Below are positions 27,732 to 34,559 of a DNA stretch of 64,000 nt, in pieces; position 1 is the first letter of the stretch, and each line of letters starts with the position of its first letter. This DNA is from Ecdyonurus torrentis (lineage: Eukaryota; Arthropoda; Insecta; Ephemeroptera; Heptageniidae), in the NCBI GenBank assembly GCA_949318235.1, contig OX439131.1, positions 37,691,273 through 37,755,272 on the forward strand. Reading direction: 5' to 3'. The notes under the pieces were generated by a model. It worked only from the letters and a program-made list of their open reading frames with translations. It searched no databases and was not told the DNA's origin. The position numbers were made by a program, and so were the translations under genes.

Positions 27732-28455
27732 AGAGTGTGAGATGGTTTTAATGTATTATGCCTGGGGCAATGTGTCCCTAGGCGAAGAGTGCGAGGATAA
27801 ATAAAAGGTTATGACATAATGATTGACAGGTAACATGAGAAATCAATTAGCTTGGACAATGGGGTGGACAAGTTGGAACACGTTCAAGGTCGTTCATGAA
27901 TCTTTATGAAAGAGTGTGAGATAGTTTTAATGTATTATGCCTGGGGCAATGCGTCTCTAGCTGAAGAGTGCGGATGTAAATAATGGTGACGTCATGCTAA
28001 ACAGGTGACGAATAACAAGATGGCGGACCAATGGTAACCTGTTCAAGGTCGTTCGTTGCGGCTATACGTGCATATACTAAAGCGCGGGAATCTCAAGCGC
28101 GGGAATCTAAAGCGCGGGAATCTCAAGTGCGGGAATGGCGGATTTCTTTATGGCGGGAACATTTCAAATTAAAAGTTTTTTAACCGTTTCACTAATAGAT
28201 TAAAGACTTTGCATATTAATTTAATGAAGGGATACCAACAAAACAAAATAAATAGTTTATTTCTTTATTTGTATCATTGTATTGGTAATCCTGAGTATTT
28301 GCTCATAAAACTCTGCTGCTCGTATTTTGAATATCATTCATCACAGCAAGTCTCAGCAAACAAGTTCAAAAAACTTAACCGTGCTTCCTAAAAATTGGAG
28401 ACCTTCATAAATAGTTTGTGTGTTTCTACTTCAGTATTTTTTCATTCTAATACAT

Positions 28456-28657
28456 GTAAGTATTTTTAATTTAGTGTTAATATTTTGTAAAAATTATATA
28501 TTGCTATAAAAAGCAATATATTTTATCAAGCATTCAAAAATTTAAAAGTTTATATAAAAATATACGTCTTAACTAAAATAAAAATTATTTAAAGCCTTAT
28601 TATTAATATCTTTAAAGATTGTACATATTCTAATGAAATATTTTATTTTGGTTTTAG
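28456..28657 (+). other. Possible 5' UTR intron of the + strand Polinton gene
   Basis: GTAAGT at 28456 and TTTTGGTTTTAG ending at 28657 would form a 202-bp intron whose acceptor lies three bases before the start codon at 28661. This is a splice-site reading only. The rest of 28159-28660 has no other gene; it is moderately AT-rich and probably contains the promoter. Confidence 0.35.
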
Positions 28658-28660
28658 ATC

Positions 28661-28999
28661 ATGTCCCTGTATGCAAATTTACAAGAATTGATAGCTCCAG
28701 CTCAGACAGATGCCATACCTAGAAATTTAAAGGATACTCCTATAGGTGTACCACATCTCGTCCACAAGATGCTATATTTTCCTCCAGGAGTATACCCCCA
28801 CCCTTCTGTCCTCGTCTTTTTGCAAGCTGCTCCTGATAAGCCTACCTATATGTCATATCTTCCCAAGTACGCTGTGGCAGCTACCTCAGCAACAGAGTGC
28901 TCAGAATACAATGCAAGCACTAAACGTCTTCATTTAACATCCAAGGGCAATATGGGTAATTCTACAAAGATTGTATTCAGTCCAGCATCAGCTGAATAA
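28661..28999 (+). CDS. Polinton + strand gene, 112 aa, unknown function
   Basis: An intact 112-aa frame and the only clear + strand gene in the element. It lies between the left TIR and an inner inverted repeat. I do not recognise the family. It is rich in Pro, Ala and Tyr, with no signal peptide or membrane segment, has a KMLYFPPGVYPHP-type loop near residues 36-48, and ends in a Ser/Thr-rich tail. Two AATAAA signals follow the stop closely (29008-29013 and 29015-29020), which supports a real transcript converging on the - strand block. The right end of the element has no equivalent, so this may be a cargo or early gene gained on one side. A replication or DNA-binding accessory role is possible but unsupported. 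Confidence 0.7.
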   Translation: MSLYANLQELIAPAQTDAIPRNLKDTPIGVPHLVHKMLYFPPGVYPHPSVLVFLQAAPDKPTYMSYLPKYAVAATSATECSEYNASTKRLHLTSKGNMGNSTKIVFSPASAE

Positions 29000-29007
29000 T
29001 GTTATGC

Positions 29008-29020
29008 AATAAAGAATAAA
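29008..29020 (+). terminator. Tandem polyadenylation signals of the 112-aa gene
   Basis: AATAAA at 29008-29013 and again at 29015-29020, 9 and 16 bases after the stop codon. The next ~260 bp to the inner repeat is AT-rich with no gene. Confidence 0.6.
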
Positions 29021-29286
29021 TAAACAGAACACCTTGAACCAAATTATAATGAGTTTAATTTATAAAAAATTCCTTATTACGAATAAAAATTTTAGTTTAG
29101 CTAGCAATTAAAAATTATATATTTATTACTAAAAGTCTATTCGATTTAATTAGGTTATAAGTTTAAAAAATAATTTAGTTATAATAAAAATAATATAAAG
29201 TACTCTCTAGAATATTTAAATAACAAACTTAAGTTAAATATTTTCAGGTAGAAAAAATAAATAACCTTTTTTTACTCAGATTTTTT

Positions 29287-29546
29287 AGGTAGTCATGTAT
29301 CCCCGTATGTTAGTTGCAAAAAGAATGGCTGGACAAAACCTAACATGTTCAATATCGTTTGCACGGATGAATCAGTCCTTCTAGAACGTTCTGACTATGA
29401 GACCTCACATTTTGAGAAATGGTGGTTTAAAGATTTAAAAATTTCGCGCCTAAAAACTACTAGCATGCAAAAAGTTTAAAATGAATAACGAAAATAAAAA
29501 AATAAAAAATGGAGGGGAATATGAAAGAAAAAAAGGGAGGGGGTAT
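29287..29546 (+). repeat. Inner diverged inverted repeat, left arm
   Basis: Matches the reverse complement of 42706-42935 at moderate identity. Shared blocks include TTAGTTGCAA-AAGAATG, AACATGTTCAA-TCGTTTG, ATTTCGCGCCTAAA and a purine-rich end with GGAGGGGG. On the right this repeat is almost adjacent to the TIR (60 bp); here it is 1.1 kb inside, with the 112-aa gene between. It contains TTCTAGAACGTTC (29379-29391), three units of a heat-shock element. Confidence 0.8.
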
Positions 29547-29572
29547 ATATTGCGGAAACCATGCATCCGTCA

Positions 29573-29605
29573 AAAGCGGGAACGTTTCAAAATTAGGTTT
29601 TTCTT
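29573..29605 (+). repeat. Direct-repeat partner of the TIR inner edge
   Basis: GCGGGAACGTTTCAAAATTAG here resembles GCGGGAACATTTCAAATTAA at 28153-28175. The pair bounds the segment that carries the 112-aa gene and inner repeat. The rest of 29547-29924 is AT-rich and has no gene. Confidence 0.45.
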
Positions 29606-29924
29606 TTGTTTTAATATATAAAATATTTTTTTGTTACTTACTCTATGTATAAAATATTTCTATAATAAATTAAATAAATAATTTAATTATCAAAAATTCT
29701 AGCCATAAAAACTTTTCAAATTTTATAATAAATATAAAACAACTAACCTTTTATGATATAGCTAGCAATAATTTTATCTTATTTAAAATATATATTTAAT
29801 ATAACTTATTACTAAAAAAGGGTATAACTTAAAATTATAAGACAAATAAAAGTAGGATTAAAATATTTTAATTAAAAAGCACACAAAGATACAGTATTTT
29901 ATAATTTACAATCAACTTTATATA

Positions 29925-29930
29925 TTTATT
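29925..29930 (-). terminator. Polyadenylation signal of the - strand block
   Basis: TTTATT on the + strand gives AATAAA on the - strand about 27 bases after the stop of the last gene in the block. It faces the signals of the convergent 112-aa gene ~0.9 kb away. Confidence 0.5.
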
Positions 29931-29956
29931 TAGGTATACAGCAATGTTGTTATATT

Positions 29957-30778
29957 TTAATTAACAATGCTAACAAAGGAATTTGCATAAAAATTCCTCA
30001 TTTCAAATAAACACATTGTGACTTCAAAAGAAGTGTCATCAATTTCATACTTCTTATTTGAAAGAACACTGTTGAATGCGTGGTCAAGTAGTATTTCTTT
30101 TTCATCAAGACCACATACATCAAGTGGTTGCTTGTACAAATTTTCGTACAGCGTATTATATTCTTTTGAGATATTCTCAAATAGATTTTGAACGCAAGCT
30201 GACCAGTTCTTGCGATAGGTTAGAGCATAATTAATGCAAGGGCTAACTTTTATGATGTCATTCCAAGTTGATAATGACAAACAAACAGATATCAGCCCAC
30301 CTTTAATGGTTGGGGGTGTGACGTCACCTGGTCCTAATGATATGACCGGCGTACCGTAAGCTGTGTAAAACTTAACACAGGTATAAGGCCCGATTTTTAA
30401 GTCAGAGCCAGTTGGTCTGCAATTGATTCCCCTGAGGTGGCCATCAATTATTTCTTTATGTTCAAGAAGTTGTTCCCATTCAATAATAGATAACTTTACT
30501 CCTTGATATCCACATTTTGATATTGTAAGAAGAGTACTATACTCAACTTCAGGATAAATTGCCAAACTTATTTGCTTGTCTTGATTGCCATTTAATAGAT
30601 ATACAATCTTATGTAATCCAGGAGGCTCAGCACAAGTCAGACGTATATCACGTGCAGATTTGTGGCATTTTCCAATGCAAATGGCTGGACCAGAGAAATA
30701 TTTCGATCTACGTCCCCGTGCTCCAGCGTGAGTGGAACAAGCTGGCTTGTGAAATCTCGTGAATACTGATTTCTCCAT
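29957..30778 (-). CDS. Polinton 273-aa protein, possible PC4-like segment
   Basis: An intact frame and the last gene of the - strand block, downstream of the protease. The N-terminus is basic with several Cys and His residues (positions 1-50). Residues 68-113 look like the core of PC4/SUB1-type single-stranded DNA-binding proteins: a hydrophobic strand (ISLAIYPEVEY), then GVKLSIIEWEQLLEHKEIID, which matches the PC4 pattern of Gly-Val-x-Leu, Trp, and an acidic or Leu-rich helix. This is pattern recognition, not a search result. The remainder (120-273) is unrecognised and mostly mixed alpha/beta in composition. If the PC4 reading is right, it would bind DNA during replication or transcription. 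Confidence 0.7.
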   Translation of the reverse strand: MEKSVFTRFHKPACSTHAGARGRRSKYFSGPAICIGKCHKSARDIRLTCAEPPGLHKIVYLLNGNQDKQISLAIYPEVEYSTLLTISKCGYQGVKLSIIEWEQLLEHKEIIDGHLRGINCRPTGSDLKIGPYTCVKFYTAYGTPVISLGPGDVTPPTIKGGLISVCLSLSTWNDIIKVSPCINYALTYRKNWSACVQNLFENISKEYNTLYENLYKQPLDVCGLDEKEILLDHAFNSVLSNKKYEIDDTSFEVTMCLFEMRNFYANSFVSIVN

Positions 30779-30828
30779 TCTTTATAGTAAAAACTGAGGA
30801 AAAAAATAAACATTAGGTTTTTGTTTCT

Positions 30829-31362
30829 TTACATTGAATGATGCATACATTGAGCAGTACAATGTTGACATATTTCCGTTGTACTATGCTTTGAAATATA
30901 TTTTGAAGTCTTTTTAAATAAGGTCTTATAAATTTGAAGTAATCTGGCATCACTGCGAATTGAGTTATTTACATACAAATGTGCAACAATTTTATTTAAA
31001 GATATGCCTCTAGCTCTAAGGGCTAAGAAAGTAGCGCAATATTGACCACACAGTGTAGAGTACGAATTTTGAAGAGGTATATCGTTGTACTTCCAATGCT
31101 TGCACACTCTATTTAAAAACGTAATGTGCTGTTTAACCCATGGCTTTAAGCCAAAACTATCAAAATATTCACCTTCACCACAATTATTTACATGTATAGC
31201 GAACCAATGCACTCCAGGTAGAGAACTTTTATCACTATTTACAATCAAGGAAAAAGAACAATGGGCACGCAAGGGTAAATGATCGGCTGCAAAAACTCCA
31301 AGAAAATTATGGCGTGCATATGAATCATTAAGAATAAATTTTTGTAACTGAAACGTATCCAT
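30829..31362 (-). CDS. Polinton adenain-like cysteine protease
   Basis: A cysteine protease of the adenovirus maturation protease type (C5/Ulp1-like fold), expected to cleave capsid and core precursors during virion maturation. The proposed start is the MDTFQLQ methionine, giving 177 aa; an upstream in-frame ATG at 31386 would overlap the preceding gene. The catalytic set is visible in order: His52 in PGVHWFAI, Asp68 in EYFDSFG, Gln98 and Cys105 in TLCGQYC. The N-terminal GVFAADHLP segment is also typical. The length is normal for the family (about 170-210 aa). The C-terminal tail adds a Cys/His cluster. It lies just downstream of the exonuclease-like gene, within the virion gene block. Confidence 0.93.
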   Translation of the reverse strand: MDTFQLQKFILNDSYARHNFLGVFAADHLPLRAHCSFSLIVNSDKSSLPGVHWFAIHVNNCGEGEYFDSFGLKPWVKQHITFLNRVCKHWKYNDIPLQNSYSTLCGQYCATFLALRARGISLNKIVAHLYVNNSIRSDARLLQIYKTLFKKTSKYISKHSTTEICQHCTAQCMHHSM

Positions 31363-31370
31363 AATGATGT

Positions 31371-31820
31371 CTAGCGCATTAACCAAGCTCTTAAAGAATT
31401 AATGTTCCTCACACTAAAGCTTTCATCCTCTTTATTTATAGATTTATACATCCGCAAAGTATTTAAATTAGGACACCCAATATCAGACATATCCACAACA
31501 GGCCAGTACACAACAGTTTGCAAAAACTTTAGTTTCGCTGCACCTTTTGTAAATATTACTGAATATTTTTGAAGCTTTTCTCTAATGGTCTTGGTATAAT
31601 CCTCAAATATTAAATTACCGTGAAACCAATTTAAACCATGATGATTAATTTCTAGCCACTTGTTTTGTCTGATTGACTCGTTATCTGGAACTTTATTGGT
31701 CGGTGGCTTAAATGTTAGACACTCGGTAATATTATTTTTTATATCATGTATAGTTACTTGTTTTACAATTTCCTCGTGGTCTTGAGCATACAGAAACTGA
31801 ACATCTACGATCGCAAGCAT
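31371..31820 (-). CDS. Polinton RNase H-like/exonuclease-like protein
   Basis: A 149-aa intact frame between the major capsid and protease genes. It resembles a group of small proteins common in Polintons and other animal mobile elements. They have an opening IVDVQ-type strand with an acidic residue, a middle NHHGLNW segment, a VIFTKGAAKLKFL segment and a closing DIGCPNL. The arrangement suggests a reduced RNase H/DEDD exonuclease fold, with the opening Asp as a possible metal ligand, but a complete catalytic set cannot be confirmed by eye. Its role is unknown; nucleic-acid trimming or a structural role are both possible. Assignment to the recurring Polinton family is firmer than any function. 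Confidence 0.75.
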   Translation of the reverse strand: MLAIVDVQFLYAQDHEEIVKQVTIHDIKNNITECLTFKPPTNKVPDNESIRQNKWLEINHHGLNWFHGNLIFEDYTKTIREKLQKYSVIFTKGAAKLKFLQTVVYWPVVDMSDIGCPNLNTLRMYKSINKEDESFSVRNINSLRAWLMR

Positions 31821-31861
31821 CTTGAAGACTAATTAAGAATAAATAATACAAGCACCTTATA

Positions 31862-33175
31862 CTAACCAGAATAATCGACAAGTACGTTACGGTATTGATC
31901 GATTTCGATTATATTTTTAAACTCAGCGTAGATGATACAGCTGATTGTTTCTGATAGGGCATGCTTAAACTTGACTTCCATTCTAACTGTCCCCTGTTTA
32001 TTGAGTGACCAGTGACTCCCTCCAGCGGATAAATCCGCAGTAAGATCAAAAGCATGCAAGAAGAAGCCGTGTGGATAGGCAGAGCGAGATATACAATTCC
32101 CATCATCATTATAACCAATATTGGTACCAAAGAATAGAGATTGATAAGAAGAAATATAATTAGAAGTCTTTTCATCAAAATCAGGCTGTATGGGTTTGCT
32201 AGGCACCTGCCTACCATCCAAATACAAACTTAAAAAGTTCATATCGAAATGCTGGAAATTGAAAGGATTTTTTTTCAAGTCTCCATTCAATGCAGAATTA
32301 GATACAAACCCAACAATGATACGGGTAGGTAGTTGGCCCATGTACAAGTTATCTATACTTTTACTTAAAACATCCTTGGAGATTGTAATAGATTTAAGAT
32401 CGACTCTTGATACAGGGTATTTTGCTGTGGCACGTTCTAAGGCCTTGGTGTGTGCAAGAAGGACGGTAGGACTAATTGTCACTTTTCTTACTAATAAATT
32501 TGCATCCATGATATGGACTTTATAATTTGTACCCGTCAGTGATTGAATATTAAAGTTAGTTTTTGATCGATTGAGTTTAACGCGCAATTCAACGCCATTA
32601 AGCAGATATTTTTGTACGCAAAAAAGATCGCAGTGCAGTCTACCAATCATGTCTACACAATTACTATTCGCTGTAAAATCCATACGCGACTTGAACCCCA
32701 CATTGTTAGCTAAGTCTGCATCAAATTTTTTAGCTGTGTCTGCGTACCAGAGAGAGGCTGTAAGATGAGAATCTTTTGCTGTTGAATTATAATTTAATAA
32801 AGTTTCTAAATAGCTCCGGTAAGGGTACAGATGATCAGGTTGTGAAATCATTTTTTGATTGAGAAATACATCCACTTGATTAAAGAGTGAATGTAACCAG
32901 TTATTGATAGGTGCTACCTCAGCTTTGGCTGTGAGGTCGGTACCATCTGAATTAGTAATTTTAACAGTGATTGCTAAAAGTGTATTCGATAAATCTACAT
33001 AGTCATCCCCAAAACCACTAACAACAAACTCGATGGGTGAATCATCAATCAGTGAAGCAATAGGCTTGTATGTAATCCAGTCACCTTTTTCAATGCTAGT
33101 TTGGGTAGGAGGTATAGAAAAGAGATCTAACTCACTTTTTACACATTCACAAGACTGATTATGGATAAAAGACAT
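31862..33175 (-). CDS. Polinton major capsid protein (double jelly-roll)
   Basis: The major capsid protein, expected to form pseudo-hexameric capsomers of an icosahedral shell. It is 437 aa, intact. The N-terminal half carries family-typical segments in order: a TQTSIEKGDW segment, an IEFVVSGFGDDYVDLSNT block (about residues 48-65), and NNWLHSLFNQVDVFLNQ (about 91-107), which mark the first jelly roll of Polinton capsid proteins. The C-terminal half has FNFQHFDMNFLSLYLDG and a HGFFLHAFDLT segment of the second. A TATA-like sequence lies ~45 bp upstream. It sits downstream of the basic core-type gene and upstream of the exonuclease-like gene. Confidence 0.95.
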   Translation of the reverse strand: MSFIHNQSCECVKSELDLFSIPPTQTSIEKGDWITYKPIASLIDDSPIEFVVSGFGDDYVDLSNTLLAITVKITNSDGTDLTAKAEVAPINNWLHSLFNQVDVFLNQKMISQPDHLYPYRSYLETLLNYNSTAKDSHLTASLWYADTAKKFDADLANNVGFKSRMDFTANSNCVDMIGRLHCDLFCVQKYLLNGVELRVKLNRSKTNFNIQSLTGTNYKVHIMDANLLVRKVTISPTVLLAHTKALERATAKYPVSRVDLKSITISKDVLSKSIDNLYMGQLPTRIIVGFVSNSALNGDLKKNPFNFQHFDMNFLSLYLDGRQVPSKPIQPDFDEKTSNYISSYQSLFFGTNIGYNDDGNCISRSAYPHGFFLHAFDLTADLSAGGSHWSLNKQGTVRMEVKFKHALSETISCIIYAEFKNIIEIDQYRNVLVDYSG

Positions 33176-33218
33176 TTTTATGCAAATTTACTTAAGTAAT
33201 GAAAAAGATAATGAAAAT

Positions 33219-33225
33219 TTTTATA
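33219..33225 (-). promoter_or_regulatory. TATA-like box before the major capsid gene
   Basis: TATAAAA on the - strand, 44-50 bases before the start codon. Between it and the ATG lies ATTTGCAT, an octamer-type motif also found before the ATPase gene. Confidence 0.45.
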
Positions 33226-33260
33226 GTTTTGATCTGACTCAAAATATAGAAAGCAAATAT

Positions 33261-33731
33261 TTAGGAAAATATGTCTCTAATTTTTTGTCTTTTTAATTTA
33301 TTTACCTTGAGTTTAGATGTTGCTTTCTTAGCTCCTTTTCTATTCTTTCTCTGGCCAGGTCTCGACAGCAAGTGAGCTTTCTTTGCTAGCTTTACTCTTT
33401 TATAACACCCTCCACCTGACATTTTAGTTAGTTTGGCGCTCAATTTTGAACCAAGATTCTGGCCTGCCTCTCTCGTACGCTTTCTAAAGCTTTCTTTTGG
33501 AGTAACATTATCAACGGCTATATCATTTAAAACATTCGCGCCAGTTTTAAGTATTTCTTTGCCTACGTGCTTGGCACCACTCCTAAATAACGGCATAATG
33601 CTTCTTAATATGGATGACATAAAGCTACCCACACCATGGCCTTTCTGATAAGGTGCACCTGCGTACACTTGACCAACACCTGACCCAGCTTGATTTAAAT
33701 AATATGACACATAGGGATCAGAGTGATGCAT
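33261..33731 (-). CDS. Polinton basic virion core-type protein
   Basis: A 156-aa intact frame. The N-terminal third is Gly- and Tyr-rich (GVGQVYAGAPYQKGHGVGSF). The middle has an amphipathic SILRSIMPLFRSGAKHVG helix and a KEILKTGANVLNDIA block. The C-terminal half is strongly basic with many Lys and Arg residues. The order Gly-rich, amphipathic helix, basic tail is a recurring Polinton/adintovirus pattern compared with adenoviral pVI/pX-type core or membrane-active proteins. It probably binds DNA inside the particle and may be cut by the protease at Gly-rich sites. It lies 18 bp after the minor capsid gene and 85 bp before the major capsid gene. Confidence 0.85.
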   Translation of the reverse strand: MHHSDPYVSYYLNQAGSGVGQVYAGAPYQKGHGVGSFMSSILRSIMPLFRSGAKHVGKEILKTGANVLNDIAVDNVTPKESFRKRTREAGQNLGSKLSAKLTKMSGGGCYKRVKLAKKAHLLSRPGQRKNRKGAKKATSKLKVNKLKRQKIRDIFS

Positions 33732-33749
33732 TGTTAAAATGTGGTATAC

Positions 33750-34559
33750 TTACAAGCTCTTGCGAAAATGAAGCTTACAACAGCACGTTCCAAACAAGAA
33801 TGGCACTGGAATGCCTGAGTCAGTTCTTAAATCTATTTCTATAGTTTCAAATTCACGCCTCATGACTCTAACATAATGAGGTGACTCAAAATGTGACACC
33901 ATCTGCGTACCAAATATGTAATCAGATTTATCAACGTGAATTATTCTTAAAAGAGGTGCGAATGTGTCTCCCACATACTGAGGCTCTGACACATCTGAAT
34001 ATAAGTATATTTGATTGGGCACTCCTAAAGCTATTGCAGGTTCTCTCTCAGCTAGCTGCTCTATCATTAAATTTACATTCATGCTGAATCCTAATTGCAA
34101 AGCCAGATTGGGAGATAATGTGACATAGTTGATTTCAAAAGCTTCATACATGGATTCCTTTTTCCCGCCTTGTTTAGATTGGTTCAACTTTAAACCAATA
34201 GCCTCTTTTTTACTTTTACAACAAGTTTTTATTTTTGAATTTTCAAACTTAAGTTCTAAAAAGAAAGCAATGTCTGGATGGCTGTTTATTTTCTCTATAA
34301 TGTCGCTTGCAAAATAATATCCAAATGGAAGTTTATACTTTTTAAGATGAGTTAAAGTTTTACCATAATAAATAATATTATTCGTCGAATTTATATTCAA
34401 AAACGTACGAGGGTAGTGAAACTCAACGACAGCACATTCCCACTCATCCTGCAATGATATACGCTGAGGTAGCTGAGTGACAAAATTGGTAGTTTTGTTG
34501 TCTGGAAAAAATTCAAATGAACTATTGCTAGGCAGAGTGAGATAAAAATTATCTTTCAT
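33750..34559 (-). CDS. Polinton minor capsid protein (penton-type)
   Basis: The single-jelly-roll minor capsid protein expected at the fivefold vertices. It is 269 aa from the chosen start, MKDNFYLTLPSN. Typical features are the opening FYLTLPSNSSFEFFPDN, an EWECAVVEFHYP strand, a central IYLYSDVSEPQYVGD segment with PLLRIIHV, and a closing IEIDLRTDSGIPVPF. The start overlaps the integrase stop in an ATGA tetranucleotide (34556-34559 on the - strand), which supports this start over the in-frame ATG 30 bases upstream. The protein is intact. Confidence 0.92.
   Translation of the reverse strand: MKDNFYLTLPSNSSFEFFPDNKTTNFVTQLPQRISLQDEWECAVVEFHYPRTFLNINSTNNIIYYGKTLTHLKKYKLPFGYYFASDIIEKINSHPDIAFFLELKFENSKIKTCCKSKKEAIGLKLNQSKQGGKKESMYEAFEINYVTLSPNLALQLGFSMNVNLMIEQLAEREPAIALGVPNQIYLYSDVSEPQYVGDTFAPLLRIIHVDKSDYIFGTQMVSHFESPHYVRVMRREFETIEIDLRTDSGIPVPFLFGTCCCKLHFRKSL

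Larger units (their letters stand above)
27615..28060 (+). repeat. Three tandem subrepeats inside the left TIR
   Basis: Each unit starts GAAGAGTGC and contains GACAGGT(A/G)AC and GTTCAAGGTCGTTC. Units 1 and 2 (169 and 179 bp) also share an AAAGAGTGTGAGAT segment and TATTATGCCTGGGGCAATG. Unit 3 is truncated at about 100 bp. The array is mirrored in the right TIR at about 43081-43527. Confidence 0.85.
27534..28158 (+). repeat. Polinton terminal inverted repeat, left
   Basis: About 625 bp, matching the reverse complement of 42996-43607. I found no mismatch over the first ~560 bp. The only clear difference is in a run of 15-bp units (AGCGCGGGAATCTCA-like) near 28080-28135, with four units here and three on the right. 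Internally it holds tandem subrepeats starting at 27615, 27784 and 27963. Confidence 0.95.

Noticed and set aside
28080..28140. CRISPR-like short repeat array
   Set aside because: The 15-bp units are directly adjacent with no spacers, inside a eukaryotic transposon terminus.
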